Positions 33,283 to 42,491 of a stretch of DNA of 46,605 bases are shown piece by piece. The stretch spans positions 1-46,605 of the forward strand of contig JAISIK010000005.1 in NCBI GenBank assembly GCA_031262065.1, read 5' to 3'. The position numbers and the translations under genes were made by a program. The stretch is from Oscillospiraceae bacterium (GTDB lineage Bacteria > Bacillota > Clostridia > Oscillospirales > Oscillospiraceae). How positions within the stretch are numbered: the first letter of the stretch is position 1; the number at the start of each line of letters is the position of its first letter. The notes below the pieces were generated by a model. That model saw only the letters and a list, made by a program, of their open reading frames with translations. It searched no databases and had not been told where the DNA came from.

Positions 33283-34853
33283 AACGAATAGCGCTGCTTT
33301 GCCTTGTCTTGGCAATGCTTCTTTGCGCCTGCAATGTCGATACCCCGCCTTCTGCAACGCAAGCGCCCACGCAAAGCGAACTGCCGACGCAGGAGGAAAC
33401 GCCCGCAAGAAGCGGTGAGACTTTTGGCATGTCCTATACCCCGGAGTACGGCTTTAATCCCTATACCTGCGCCGCGACGACGAACCGCGCCATGTTTTCC
33501 CTGCTGTATGAAAGCCTTTTCGTGGTGTCGAATCAGTTTCGCGCGGAGCCGCTTCTGTGCGAGAGCTTTACCGTCTCCGAAGACGGAAAAACCTATACCT
33601 ACACCCTCATTCCCGGCGTGAAATTCGCGGACGGAACGCCTCTGACCGCAGACGATGCAGCCGCCTCCATTCGGGCTGCAAAGCAGAGCAAGCTCTACGC
33701 CGCGCGCTTGGCGCACATCAGCAGCATCACGGCGCAGAGCGACTTGCGCCTGACAATCCTGCTCGATACGCCGTATGAGAACTTTTCGCTGATGCTCGAC
33801 GTGCCGATTGTCAAAGCGGACATGGTCGAAGACGATATGCCCATCGGCACGGGGGCGTACGCGCTGCAAGGAACGCTTGCAGCTGCAAGTTTGCAGCGCA
33901 GCAAACACTGGTGGCAGATGAAAGCCCCTGCCGTCAGTTTAGACACGATTCTTCTGAACGCCTCGGACACCCCCGGCGAGATTCGCGATGATTTCGAGTT
34001 CGGAACAACCGATTTGGTCTATGGCGACCCGAATTCGGACGCAGCCGTGGGTTACCGCTGCGACTATGAGCTTTGGGAAGCGCCCACAACCGTTATGGAG
34101 TATATCGGCTTCAACCTCAACTCGAGCATTTTCAGCAATATCGCCGTGCGCCGTGCGGTGACGCGTGTGATTGACCGCGAGTCCTTGGTCAAGTCGGTCT
34201 ACGGCGGCTTTGCGCTGGCGACGAGCCTGCCCTGCTCCCCGGATTCGGATCTTTACGATGAAACCTTGGCGGAATCCTACGCGCCGGAGAGCTTTCAAAC
34301 GGCGGTGCGCTCCGCGCGGCTTTCCAGCTCTGAAAGTAGCGCCGTAATTTTTTTGGTCTGCGCGGACAATCCCACTCGCGTGAGCGCTGCGCAGCAGATG
34401 GCGGAGAGCTTCCGCGCAAACGGGCTTCCCGTGACGGTACGCGCGTTGGTGCGCGAGGAGTATGAACGCGCCCTTCAAAACGGCAATTACGATTTGTACT
34501 ACGGGCAGGTGCGCCTGACCGCGAATTTCGATTTAACGCCGTTTTTCGACGGCACTTTGAGCTACGGCGGGATTCGCAGCGACACGCTGCTGTCCTTGTG
34601 CACGGCGTCGCTGGAGAATTCGGGCAATTATTACGAGCTGTGCGCCAAAATCTTGAACGAAGCGCCCATCTGCCCCGTCGTGTTTAAGAGCTATTCCATC
34701 TGCGTCGCGCGCGGCGCGGTTTCGGCAATTGTGCCCGGCGTAGACTTCCTTTTCCGCAACGCAAGCACCGCCCGCACCCTTGCCGATGCGGACAAAACCT
34801 ATGAAAATGCCACCGAACCCGTGAGCGAACCCGTGAGCGAAACAAGCCCCTAA
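33279..34853 (+). CDS. peptide-binding lipoprotein of an ABC importer (SBP family 5)
   Basis: 524 aa from the GTG at 33279, which overlaps the previous stop (GTGA) with AGGGGGTG upstream; the track start inside the yfiH-type gene is unlikely. The lipoprotein signal (V)KRIALLCLVLAMLLCAC has a usable lipobox. The mature part begins with a Pro/Thr/Gln-rich linker and has the SBP_bac_5 layout: FNPYTCAATTNRAMFSLLYE, then DGKTYTYTLIPGVKFADGTPLTADD (in two parts) and AVRRAVTRVIDRESLVKSVYGG (in two parts). These proteins bind oligopeptides, nickel or other small ligands. No permease or ATPase genes are adjacent, so it works with a transporter encoded elsewhere or serves as a receptor. Confidence 0.9.
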   Translation: MKRIALLCLVLAMLLCACNVDTPPSATQAPTQSELPTQEETPARSGETFGMSYTPEYGFNPYTCAATTNRAMFSLLYESLFVVSNQFRAEPLLCESFTVSEDGKTYTYTLIPGVKFADGTPLTADDAAASIRAAKQSKLYAARLAHISSITAQSDLRLTILLDTPYENFSLMLDVPIVKADMVEDDMPIGTGAYALQGTLAAASLQRSKHWWQMKAPAVSLDTILLNASDTPGEIRDDFEFGTTDLVYGDPNSDAAVGYRCDYELWEAPTTVMEYIGFNLNSSIFSNIAVRRAVTRVIDRESLVKSVYGGFALATSLPCSPDSDLYDETLAESYAPESFQTAVRSARLSSSESSAVIFLVCADNPTRVSAAQQMAESFRANGLPVTVRALVREEYERALQNGNYDLYYGQVRLTANFDLTPFFDGTLSYGGIRSDTLLSLCTASLENSGNYYELCAKILNEAPICPVVFKSYSICVARGAVSAIVPGVDFLFRNASTARTLADADKTYENATEPVSEPVSETSP

Positions 34854-34866
34854 GGAGTATGGAATT

Positions 34867-35940
34867 ATGACAGAAATTATCACAGAAAAAACGCTCGCAG
34901 AGTACGAGTCCTTCGTGCAGGGGCATCCCAAGGGGAATTTTGCGCAGAGCGCTCTTTGGGCAAAGCAGAAGCCCGCATGGAGTTGGCGCGCCATCGCCCG
35001 CCGTGGGGAAAACGGGGCGATTACGGGCACGATTGCCTTCCTGATTCGCAAAATGCCCATTGTGCGCAAGAATATGCTCTATGCCTGCCGCGGCCCTGTG
35101 TGCGATTTGGACGACCGCGAGACCTTTCTGGAGCTGCTTTCCGCATCAAAAGCGCTTGCAAAGGAACTCGGCGCGTATGTTATCAAGATTGACCCCGACG
35201 TTCCCGCTGAGAATACGGCTTTTCGCGCACTTTTAGAGGAGAGCGGCTTCCGCTCGAAGTCGGACGGCAAGAACTTCGAGGCGATTCAGCCGAAGTTTGT
35301 CTTCCGCCTGCCGATTGCGGGCAGAACGCAGGAGGAAATGCTTGCCTTCTTCCAGCAAAAAACGCGCTATAATATCCGCTTGGCTGTGAAAAAAGGCGTG
35401 GAAGTGCGCATTTGCGGGAAAGAGATGATTCCGGATTTTGCGCGGCTCATGCTTGAGACCGGGGTGCGCGACGGCTTCGGCACACGTCCGCCTGCGTATT
35501 TTTCCTCAATGCTGGAGAATCTCGGAGACCATGCGCGCCTGTATATGGCGTTTCATGAGGAAACGCCCATTGCAGGAACGCTCGCCATCCATTACGGCGA
35601 TAAAGTTTGGTATCTCTACGGCGCAAGCTCGAACGAACACCGCAACCTCATGCCAAACTACCTCCTGCAGTGGAATATGATTCAGTGGGCAATCGAAACG
35701 GGTAGCCGCGTGTACGATTTTCGCGGCGTTTCCGGCGATTTGTCGGAAGATAACCCGCTGTACGGGCTGTATAAATTCAAGCGCGGTTTTAACGGCGATT
35801 TTACCGAGTTCGTCGGCGAATATGATTTGGTGCTGAAAAAGTTTGCCTATCAATTGGCGGAAAAGGGCAGCGCGATGTATAAGAAGCTGCACGCAAAGCT
35901 CTATCTTCTGAAAAATCGCTGCAAAGTCAAAAAGGGGTAG
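34867..35940 (+). CDS. FemAB-family aminoacyl transferase (peptidoglycan cross-bridge)
   Basis: 357 aa. FemABX family, with two GNAT-like halves. Visible family parts are the N-terminal NFAQSALWAKQKPAWSWRAI, FLIRKMPIVRKNMLYACRGP, TRYNIRLAVKKGVEVRI, and the second half AGTLAIHYGDKVWYLYGASS followed by NYLLQWNMIQWAIE and YDFRGVSGD...GLYKFKRGFNGDFTEFVGEYDL. These enzymes add amino acids from aminoacyl-tRNA to lipid II or related peptides. There is no clear coiled-coil tRNA-arm insertion, as in FemX-like forms. The start follows TAAGGAG, 13 bp after the previous stop. The racemase gene follows after 4 bp. Confidence 0.92.
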   Translation: MTEIITEKTLAEYESFVQGHPKGNFAQSALWAKQKPAWSWRAIARRGENGAITGTIAFLIRKMPIVRKNMLYACRGPVCDLDDRETFLELLSASKALAKELGAYVIKIDPDVPAENTAFRALLEESGFRSKSDGKNFEAIQPKFVFRLPIAGRTQEEMLAFFQQKTRYNIRLAVKKGVEVRICGKEMIPDFARLMLETGVRDGFGTRPPAYFSSMLENLGDHARLYMAFHEETPIAGTLAIHYGDKVWYLYGASSNEHRNLMPNYLLQWNMIQWAIETGSRVYDFRGVSGDLSEDNPLYGLYKFKRGFNGDFTEFVGEYDLVLKKFAYQLAEKGSAMYKKLHAKLYLLKNRCKVKKG

Positions 35941-35944
35941 GCGG

Positions 35945-37027
35945 ATGAAAGCGTACGTTGTCGAAAACGAAGCCCTCAACTACAATATCGAAACCCTGCT
36001 GGAACGGGCGAACGGCGTTCCCATTTGGGCTGTCCTGAAGGGTAACGGCTATGGTATCGGCGCTGTGCCTTTGGCGCGCCGCCTGCGTGAACACGGCATT
36101 GACCGCTTTTGCGTTACGGAGCTTTGCGAGGCGCAGCTCCTGCGGGAAAACGGCTTCGATTCTGCGGCGATTCTCATGCTGCGCCAGACGAGCTGCGAGG
36201 AGGAACTCAAGCAGCTTTTGGATTTGCGCGTGATTTTAACCGTCGGTTCAAGCCAAAGCGCCGCAGCTGCGAACAAAGTTGCTGCTGCGCGCGCGCAAAA
36301 GGCGCAGGTGCATCTCAAAATCGACACAGGCATGGGGCGCTTCGGCTTCCTGCCGACGCAAGTTGCCGATTTGCTTGCGGTGTACAAACTGGAAAACCTC
36401 GCAATTTGCGGCGTTTACACGCACTTTAACTGTGCCTTCTTCAACGAGAAGCTGACGCAGGAAGAATTTGCGCTGTTTATGCAGACAGTCGAGGCGATTC
36501 GCGCAGCGGGCATGGATGCAGGGACGGTACATTGCTGCAATTCGGCAGCCTTTCTGCGCCACCAAGGCATGCACTGCGACGGCGTGCGCATCGGCTCTGC
36601 GATTTTAGGCAGGATGCCCTTTACCACAACGCTCAAGCCGATTGGCTACGCAGAAGCCTGCATCGACGAGATTCGCGAACTTCCCAAAGGACACAGCACG
36701 GGCTACGCAGCCCTCTGGAAAGCGAAAACGCCGACGCGCGTTGCAATCGTTCCGATTGGCTGGCACAACGGCTTCCGCGTGCAATATCAGTTGGGAACGC
36801 CGCGTTTTCGCGATGCGCTGCGTATGATTTACGGCGGCGTATGCGGCGTCTTCCGCCGCAGCACTGCGCAGATTGACGTCGGCGGGCATCGCTGCCCGCT
36901 CATCGGGCAGGCGGGGATGCTGCATATAGCGGTTAATGTGACAGGTATCGACTGCAAACCCGGCGATATTGCAAGGATTGCCATCAACCCCCTGCATTTG
37001 AAGGGCATGGAGATAGCGTATCGCTAA
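35945..37027 (+). CDS. divergent alanine-racemase-family PLP enzyme
   Basis: 360 aa, fold-type III PLP enzyme. The PLP lysine is in WAVLKGNGYGIG (about residue 28), where typical enzymes have VVKANAYGHG. KIDTGMGRFGF, GVYTHFNCA and VRIGSAILG are family motifs. The second catalytic Tyr may be in HSTGYAALW. Some conserved positions differ: VPIGWHNGF in place of VPIGYADGY, and GMLHIAVNV where most have the Met-Asp of RVSMDQ. It may therefore be a racemase with another amino-acid preference, or a specialised alanine racemase. It is the last gene of the secA operon, directly after the FemAB-like gene, so a wall-precursor role is likely. Confidence 0.82.
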   Translation: MKAYVVENEALNYNIETLLERANGVPIWAVLKGNGYGIGAVPLARRLREHGIDRFCVTELCEAQLLRENGFDSAAILMLRQTSCEEELKQLLDLRVILTVGSSQSAAAANKVAAARAQKAQVHLKIDTGMGRFGFLPTQVADLLAVYKLENLAICGVYTHFNCAFFNEKLTQEEFALFMQTVEAIRAAGMDAGTVHCCNSAAFLRHQGMHCDGVRIGSAILGRMPFTTTLKPIGYAEACIDEIRELPKGHSTGYAALWKAKTPTRVAIVPIGWHNGFRVQYQLGTPRFRDALRMIYGGVCGVFRRSTAQIDVGGHRCPLIGQAGMLHIAVNVTGIDCKPGDIARIAINPLHLKGMEIAYR

Positions 37028-37165
37028 TACTCACTCCAAATTGAAAATTTGGAATGTTGTCGCTACGCGCCACACATCGCCGTTGGCGCTGTGCCGTCTC
37101 ATAAGTTCCACACGCGCTGCGGCGCTATAAAAATCGCAGTAGCGATTTTTAATTGGAACTAGTAT
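37028..37165 (+). repeat. 138-bp MITE-like structured repeat, copy 2 (after the racemase gene)
   Basis: It begins at the first base after the racemase stop and ends AACTAGTAT. It matches copy 1 at 1536-1673 in inverted orientation over its whole length with only scattered substitutions. The terminal inverted repeats are clearer here: ATACTCACTCCAAATT at the left and, read inward from the right, ATACTAGTTCCAATT. The hairpin arms CCAAATT/AATTTGG and AAAAATCGC/GCGATTTTT are both perfect. Confidence 0.85.
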
Positions 37166-37218
37166 AAATCGGCAACGTCCTTCGCCGCCGATAAATCGAA
37201 ATTATACTATACAATATC

Positions 37219-37256
37219 AAAAGGTCGCAGAAACACGATTGTTTCTGCGACCTTTT
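37219..37256. terminator. bidirectional intrinsic terminator
   Basis: AAAAGGTCGCAGAAAC and GTTTCTGCGACCTTTT form a 16-bp perfect stem with an ACGATT loop and T-tracts on both strands. It separates the convergent racemase and cellobiose phosphorylase transcripts. Confidence 0.9.
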
Positions 37257-37270
37257 GTATTGCTTATAAA

Positions 37271-39706
37271 TCAGCCCATGACCGCGCTCACGGCAACTAC
37301 GCTTCCCGGCGCTGCGGGGGGAATAATGCTACCGGGTATCTCTTTGCCGTCGACAAACAGGCGGGCAACGCCCTTTTCTTTCCCTTCAGGATTATCCACG
37401 CGGATGTTATACAGCGCGCCGCGATAGCTGCGCGTAACGCTGTAGCCCTTGCAAGTGCGCGGGATGCAGGGGTCGATTTGCAGACCGCTGAGCGTAGGCT
37501 TGATGCCCAAAATATACTGGCTGATGTTTACGAACGTCCATGCAGCCGTGCCGGTCAGCCAGCTGTTTTTCGCCTCGCCGAAGGTGGGCGCGTCCTTGCC
37601 TGCAATCATCTGGCTGTAAACATAGGGTTCTGTGCGGTGAATTTCGCTGATTTCCTCCAGATAGGCGGGGCAGGTGCGGCGGTAGATTTCAAAGGCGCGG
37701 CTGCCGTTTCCAAGCTCCGTTTCCGCGCAGGAGACCCAAGGATTATTGTGGCAGAAGATACCCGCATTTTCCTTATAGCCCGGGGGATAGCTGGAAATTT
37801 CGCCCAAATGCAGGCGATAGCCGCTGTAGGCAGGTTGCAGGAGCACAATGCCGTACTTTGTGTCTAAATGCTCTTGTACGCTCGATAGCGCCATCTGCGC
37901 CTGCCCGCTTTCCTTGCCGATGCCTGCCATAACGCACATGCCCTGCGGCTCGATGTAGATTTTTCCCTCGTCGCACACGTGACTGCCCACGGGCTTACTC
38001 TCCGCATCGAAGGCGCGGATAAACCACGCGCCGTCCCAACCCGCGCCCAGCACAGCGCCGCGCATTTCACTCACCGCCGCCCGCACTTGCGCGGACTCAT
38101 CGCTCCTGCCTAAATAGTCGCACAAGGCGGCATATTCCTCGCCGTATTTTACGAACATGCCTGCGATGAAGACGCTCTCGGCAATCGGCCCTTCGCTCGG
38201 ACCTGTCGTCTGGAAACTCTCGCCGGGATGCGCGGAAAAGCAGTTGAGGTTCAGGCAGTCGTTCCAGTCCGCTCTGCCGATCAGAGGCAGTCCGTGCGGC
38301 CCTAAGTGCTGCATGGTGTAGCCTACGCTGCGGCGCAGATGCTCTAAGAGCGGACGGGCTTTGCTTTCGTCGTTATCGAAGGGCACAGACTGCTCGAGTA
38401 TCGAGAAGTCGCCGCTTTCGCGCAAGTAGGCGCACACGCAGGCAACGAGCCACAGCGGGTCGTCGTTGAAACCGCTGCCGATGTCGCTGTTTCCCTTTTT
38501 GGTAAGCGGCTGATACTGGTGGTAGGCACTGCCGTCTTCAAACTGGGTGGCTGCAATATCCAAAATGCGCTCGCGGGCACGCTCGGGAATCATATGTACA
38601 AAGCCGAGCAAATCTTGGCAGGAGTCGCGGAAACCCATCCCCCGCCCCGTGCCGCTTTCAAAGAAGCTCGCAGAGCGGCTGAGGTTGAAAGTGACCATGC
38701 ACTGGTACTGGTTCCAAATATTGACCATGCGGTCGAGCTTCTCGTTGCCCGATTGCAGCTGATACTTCCCCAAAAGGGCTTCCCAGTAAAGGCGCAGTTT
38801 TTCCAGCGCGGCGTCTATCTGCGCGCCGCTTGCATAGCGCGCCATCATGGCGTGGGCGCGGGCTTTGTGAATCACATTCGGCGCTTCCCACTTCTCGGAA
38901 GGCGGGTTTTCAATATAGCCCAGCCCGAGGATGAGCGACGTGCTCTCTCCCGCCTCTAAGTGAATCTTGAAGTGCATCGCGGCGATCGGCGACCAACCGT
39001 GCGCAATCGAACCTGAACAGCTGCCCGCTTCCACGGCAAGGGGGTCGTTCGCCCCGCGATAGTCGCCGAGGAAGGCGCTGCGGTCGGTGTCAAAACTGTC
39101 GGGTGTGCGGTTTGCCCAAGAAACTGCGTAGTGGTTACGCCGCTCGCGGTATTCCGTTTTGTGGTAGATGGCGTTCGCTTGCGTTTCCACTTCGCCCGTG
39201 TTGAAGTTCCGCTGATAATTCCCCGCATCATCCACCGCGTCCCAGAGGCAGAACTCCAAATAGGAGAACACATCCAAATCTTTTGCGCAGTCCGCGCGGT
39301 TTGACAGGGTCAGACGGGTCAGTTCGCAGTTGTCGCCCTTGGGCACGAAAATCTCCTGCTTTGCTGCGAGCCCGTTTTTGCTGCCCTCCAAAATGGTGTA
39401 GCCCAAGCCGTGGCGGCAAGCGTAGCTGTCGAGCGCGGTCTGCACGGGTCTCCAGCCGGGATTCCAGACGGTATCGCCGTCCTTAATATAGACATAGCGC
39501 CCGTTTGCGTCGAGCGGCGCGCTGTTGTAGCGGTAGCGCGTGAGGCGGCGAAGTTTCGCATCGCGGTAGAAGCTGTAGCCGCCGCCCGTGTTCGACACCA
39601 AACTGAAAAAATCCTCGCAGCCCAGATAGTTCATCCACGGAAGAGGGGTGCGCGCAGAGGTGATGACATATTCTTTTCGTGCATCATCAAATTTTCCGAA
39701 TTGCAT
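37271..39706 (-). CDS. cellobiose phosphorylase (GH94)
   Basis: 811 aa, the length of the clostridial cellobiose phosphorylases, and very similar in my memory to that of C. thermocellum from end to end. It cleaves cellobiose with phosphate to glucose 1-phosphate and glucose in the cytoplasm. Features include the N-terminal [24 protein letters not shown] region (in two parts), [55 protein letters not shown], and [15 protein letters not shown] with the general-acid Asp near residue 483. AAAGGGAG precedes the ATG. It is divergent from the LacI gene with an operator candidate 48 bp upstream. Phosphorolysis saves ATP, which suits an anaerobe that lives on cellulose breakdown products. Confidence 0.95.
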   Translation of the reverse strand: MQFGKFDDARKEYVITSARTPLPWMNYLGCEDFFSLVSNTGGGYSFYRDAKLRRLTRYRYNSAPLDANGRYVYIKDGDTVWNPGWRPVQTALDSYACRHGLGYTILEGSKNGLAAKQEIFVPKGDNCELTRLTLSNRADCAKDLDVFSYLEFCLWDAVDDAGNYQRNFNTGEVETQANAIYHKTEYRERRNHYAVSWANRTPDSFDTDRSAFLGDYRGANDPLAVEAGSCSGSIAHGWSPIAAMHFKIHLEAGESTSLILGLGYIENPPSEKWEAPNVIHKARAHAMMARYASGAQIDAALEKLRLYWEALLGKYQLQSGNEKLDRMVNIWNQYQCMVTFNLSRSASFFESGTGRGMGFRDSCQDLLGFVHMIPERARERILDIAATQFEDGSAYHQYQPLTKKGNSDIGSGFNDDPLWLVACVCAYLRESGDFSILEQSVPFDNDESKARPLLEHLRRSVGYTMQHLGPHGLPLIGRADWNDCLNLNCFSAHPGESFQTTGPSEGPIAESVFIAGMFVKYGEEYAALCDYLGRSDESAQVRAAVSEMRGAVLGAGWDGAWFIRAFDAESKPVGSHVCDEGKIYIEPQGMCVMAGIGKESGQAQMALSSVQEHLDTKYGIVLLQPAYSGYRLHLGEISSYPPGYKENAGIFCHNNPWVSCAETELGNGSRAFEIYRRTCPAYLEEISEIHRTEPYVYSQMIAGKDAPTFGEAKNSWLTGTAAWTFVNISQYILGIKPTLSGLQIDPCIPRTCKGYSVTRSYRGALYNIRVDNPEGKEKGVARLFVDGKEIPGSIIPPAAPGSVVAVSAVMG

Positions 39707-39753
39707 GACACTGTCTCCCTTTGTCCGATTCTCTTGAAACTATGGATAAAATG

Positions 39754-39767
39754 CGAAAACGATTAAG
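39754..39767. promoter_or_regulatory. LacI-type operator candidate, phosphorylase side
   Basis: CGAAAACGATTAAG, with the central CG and flanking A/T runs typical of LacI/GalR-family operators. It lies 48 bp upstream of the phosphorylase ATG and downstream of the possible promoter, so binding would act as a roadblock. Confidence 0.65.
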
Positions 39768-39936
39768 CCTGTCCGATTGTTAGAATTTCCTATACAATTT
39801 AGGGTATTACTCACCTTAGACTAGCAGATTCTATTGTAAATTGCAAGAGGAATTTGCGTTTTTTATAGCGAAAAGTTAACGAAAGTCATTTTCGTAAATT
39901 TTTTAGTAAAAATCAATAAAATTTTTCAAAAACCCC

Positions 39937-39965
39937 TTGCAAATTTGTTTGAATGATGCTATGCT
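39937..39965 (+). promoter_or_regulatory. sigma-A promoter of the lacI-transporter operon
   Basis: TTGCAA (39937-39942), a 17-bp spacer and TATGCT (39960-39965). The operator candidate at 39973 overlaps the expected start site. The track's start codon for the LacI ORF is inside the -35 box and cannot be the true start. Confidence 0.75.
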
Positions 39966-39972
39966 TGGATTA

Positions 39973-39986
39973 CGAAAACGATTAAG
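39973..39986. promoter_or_regulatory. LacI-type operator candidate, regulator side
   Basis: An exact copy of the 14-mer at 39754, placed 7 bp after the -10 box, i.e. over the transcription start of the lacI operon. This position suits autorepression. Confidence 0.7.
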
Positions 39987-40053
39987 TAAGCCAAGCGACC
40001 AGCCGCAAGGCGCGAAAACGCCGGGCGGACACGACGTACAAAGGGGGCGTACT

Positions 40054-41088
40054 ATGGTATCAATCCACGACGTAGCAAAGCACTGCAATGTATCGGCTGC
40101 CACAGTAAGCAAGGCAATCAACGGCAGACCCGATATCAGCGAGGCAACGCGCGAGCGCGTGCTGCAGGCGGCTGCCGACCTCGGCTACCTGCCGAATTCC
40201 GCCGCAAGGTCACTGAAAACCAAGCGCACCTACAACCTCGGCGTCCTGTTTGTCGATAAGAAGAAAAGCGGGCTGACCCATGAGTACTTCTCGTCTGTAC
40301 TCGAGAGCTTCAAGGTGGAGGCGGAGTCCCACGGCTACGACATTACCTTCATCAATCAAAACATCGGCTTGCAAAGCGCCACCTACTTAGAGCATTGCAA
40401 ACACCGCAACGTCGACGGCGTGGTGATTGCCTGTGTGGACTTCACAGACCCGCAGGTTCTCGAACTTACTTACAGCGACATTCCCTTGGTGACCATCGAC
40501 CACATCTTCGACGACCGCATGGCAGTGCTTGCAGACAACGTGACGGGCTTGCGGGAACTGGTGACGTATTTGCACGGGCTCGGTCACAGGCAGATTGCTT
40601 TCATCCACGGCGAAATGACCGCAGTTACCCGAAACCGTCTGGCGAGCTTCCACAAAACCTGCGAGGCGCTTGGCATTGTCGTCCCCGATGCCTACCTGCG
40701 CACGAGCGAGTACCACGACATCGCAGGCTGCGCGGAGGCAACGCGCGCGCTGCTCACGCTGCCCACGCCGCCAACCGCCATCATCTTCCCGGACGACTTT
40801 TCAGCTATCGGCGGACGCGGGGTAATCACCGAACTCGGGCTTTCCATCCCTTCGGACATCTCGGTTGCGGGATACGACGGTATTTACTTAGCTTCCGTGA
40901 TGCATCCGCCCATGACCACCTACCTGCAGGACACCAAAACCCTCGGCAAAATCGCCGCCGAAAAGCTCATTGACTTAATCGAGCAACCGAAAACCACCAT
41001 TGCAGAGCACATTGTCATCCCCGGCGCACTGATCACCGGCGCCTCAGCGGCGTCCCCAAACAGTATTCAAACCAACGGCTTTGAATAA
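40054..41088 (+). CDS. LacI-family transcriptional regulator of the cellobiose module
   Basis: 344 aa from the ATG at 40054 behind AAAGGGGG. The N-terminal helix-turn-helix is IHDVAKHCNVSAATVSKAIN (residues 3-22), followed by the hinge YLPNSAARSLKTKRT. The sugar-binding domain (60-335) has the periplasmic-binding-protein fold, with NVDGVVIACVDF, VTIDHIFDDRMAVLADN and TAIIFPDDFSAIGG. It probably represses its own operon and the divergent phosphorylase gene until cellobiose or a related sugar is present; this is inferred from the position and the paired operators. The sugar-binding protein gene follows after 19 bp. Confidence 0.93.
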   Translation: MVSIHDVAKHCNVSAATVSKAINGRPDISEATRERVLQAAADLGYLPNSAARSLKTKRTYNLGVLFVDKKKSGLTHEYFSSVLESFKVEAESHGYDITFINQNIGLQSATYLEHCKHRNVDGVVIACVDFTDPQVLELTYSDIPLVTIDHIFDDRMAVLADNVTGLRELVTYLHGLGHRQIAFIHGEMTAVTRNRLASFHKTCEALGIVVPDAYLRTSEYHDIAGCAEATRALLTLPTPPTAIIFPDDFSAIGGRGVITELGLSIPSDISVAGYDGIYLASVMHPPMTTYLQDTKTLGKIAAEKLIDLIEQPKTTIAEHIVIPGALITGASAASPNSIQTNGFE

Positions 41089-41107
41089 ATTTTTAGGAGG
41101 AATTGAT

Positions 41108-42409
41108 ATGAAAAAGACGCTATCCTTAATTCTTGCACTGCTCATGGTTCTGTCCGTTTTGGCAGGCTGCAGCAAATCCCCCGCAGAAACCCCCGCCGGC
41201 GAAGAAGGCAAAGTGTTCAACATCTACGCTTGGAACGAAGAGTTCAAGGGCTTCTTTGAGAAATACTACGAAGTCCCCGAAGGCATCACCGTGAACTGGA
41301 TTATCAACCCCAGTGACCACGGCGTGTATCAGGATAAGCTCGACGCAGCCCTCATGGGTCAGTCCGGCGCTTCCGCCGACGATAAAGTCGACCTCTTCCT
41401 TGCAGAAGCGGACTACATCCTGAAGTACGTAGACAATGGCGCAACGCAAGACATCACGAAGATTGGCGTCACCGATTTCAGCAATACCTATGAATACACC
41501 GTGCAGGCAGCAACCGACTCCAAGGGCGTTGTGAAGGGCGTTTCCTTCCAGTGCTGCCCCTCTGCGATGATTTACCGCCGCTCCATTGCCAAAGACGTGC
41601 TCGGCACGGACGATCCCGCAGCGGTACAGGAAGCTGTTTCCGATTGGGCTAAGTTCGAGGCTGTCGCCGGGCAGGCAAAGGATAAGGGCTACTACATGAC
41701 AGCATCCTTCGCCTCCACCTACCGCGTATTCTCCAACAATGCAACCGCTCCTTGGGTCGATGCAGAAAATAACCTCCAGTTCGACGCACAGGTCAACGCA
41801 TGGATGGATCAGACGGAAGACTTCGTCTCCAACGGCTACACCCTCACCTCCGGCATCTGGGACGATGAGACCACCGCGCAGATGTTCATGGACGGCAAGA
41901 CCATGTGCTTCTTCGGACCTGCTTGGTACTACAACTTCTCCATGGGCAATGCGCAAGACAAAGATAACGGCTGCTTCGGCGACTGGGCAATCTGCCAAGG
42001 TCCGCAGGCGCACTTCTGGGGCGGCACATGGCTGCTCGCAGCATCCGGCTCGGATAACCCCACGATGGTCGCTGATATTATGAACACCTTCATCAACGAC
42101 GAGGAAGTTTGCTCCAATCTCGTTAAGAATGAGATGCAGTTCTCCAACAACCAGGCAGTCAACGCGAAGTTCGCGGAAGACCCCGAATTCAGCAGCGCCT
42201 TCTTGGGCGGTCAGAACGACACCGCCATGTTCGTTGAGCTTGCAAAGAACATCAAGTTCGAGAACGTCACCATCTACGACCAGCTCCTCAATGAAGGATT
42301 GCAGGCGTATATGCAGGAATACTATAAGGGCGCAGTCACCAAGGAAGAGGCAATGCAGAACTTCCTGAATTATGTAAACGAAACCTATCCTGCCATCATC
42401 ACCAACTAA
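41108..42409 (+). CDS. sugar-binding lipoprotein of a CUT1 ABC importer
   Basis: 433 aa from the ATG at 41108, which follows TAGGAGG; the track start nine codons earlier overlaps that site. The lipoprotein signal MKKTLSLILALLMVLSVLAGC ends in a good LAGC lipobox. The mature protein has the family 1 solute-binding fold: VFNIYAWNEEFKGFFEKYY, DLFLAEADYILKYVD, and aromatic residues in the hinge part (FGPAWYYNFSMG, AHFWGGTWLLAASG). It captures an oligosaccharide, probably cellobiose or cellodextrin given the adjacent phosphorylase, and hands it to the permeases encoded next. A strong hairpin follows the gene and may favour its higher expression. Confidence 0.93.
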   Translation: MKKTLSLILALLMVLSVLAGCSKSPAETPAGEEGKVFNIYAWNEEFKGFFEKYYEVPEGITVNWIINPSDHGVYQDKLDAALMGQSGASADDKVDLFLAEADYILKYVDNGATQDITKIGVTDFSNTYEYTVQAATDSKGVVKGVSFQCCPSAMIYRRSIAKDVLGTDDPAAVQEAVSDWAKFEAVAGQAKDKGYYMTASFASTYRVFSNNATAPWVDAENNLQFDAQVNAWMDQTEDFVSNGYTLTSGIWDDETTAQMFMDGKTMCFFGPAWYYNFSMGNAQDKDNGCFGDWAICQGPQAHFWGGTWLLAASGSDNPTMVADIMNTFINDEEVCSNLVKNEMQFSNNQAVNAKFAEDPEFSSAFLGGQNDTAMFVELAKNIKFENVTIYDQLLNEGLQAYMQEYYKGAVTKEEAMQNFLNYVNETYPAIITN

Positions 42410-42420
42410 TCCCGCAGGCG

Positions 42421-42458
42421 GCGCCCTGAGGCAAGGCTCACGCCTTGCTTCGGGGCGC
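42421..42458 (+). promoter_or_regulatory. intercistronic stem-loop after the sugar-binding protein gene
   Basis: GCGCCCTGAGGCAAGGC and GCCTTGCTTCGGGGCGC pair over almost all of their length with a TCAC loop. There is no T-run. Such hairpins often stabilise the upstream mRNA, so the binding protein is made in excess of the permeases. Confidence 0.7.
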
Positions 42459-42491
42459 ATTACACGCAATCTACGACAAGGGGGAAGCGCT

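Larger units (their letters stand above)
39707..40053. promoter_or_regulatory. divergent control region of the cellobiose module
   Basis: 347 bp, AT-rich in the middle, with no gene. It contains two identical CGAAAACGATTAAG operator candidates, the lacI promoter (39937-39965) and a weaker possible minus-strand promoter for the phosphorylase gene (TTGCAA 39846-39841, 17-bp spacer, TAGTCT 39823-39818). Confidence 0.7.
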
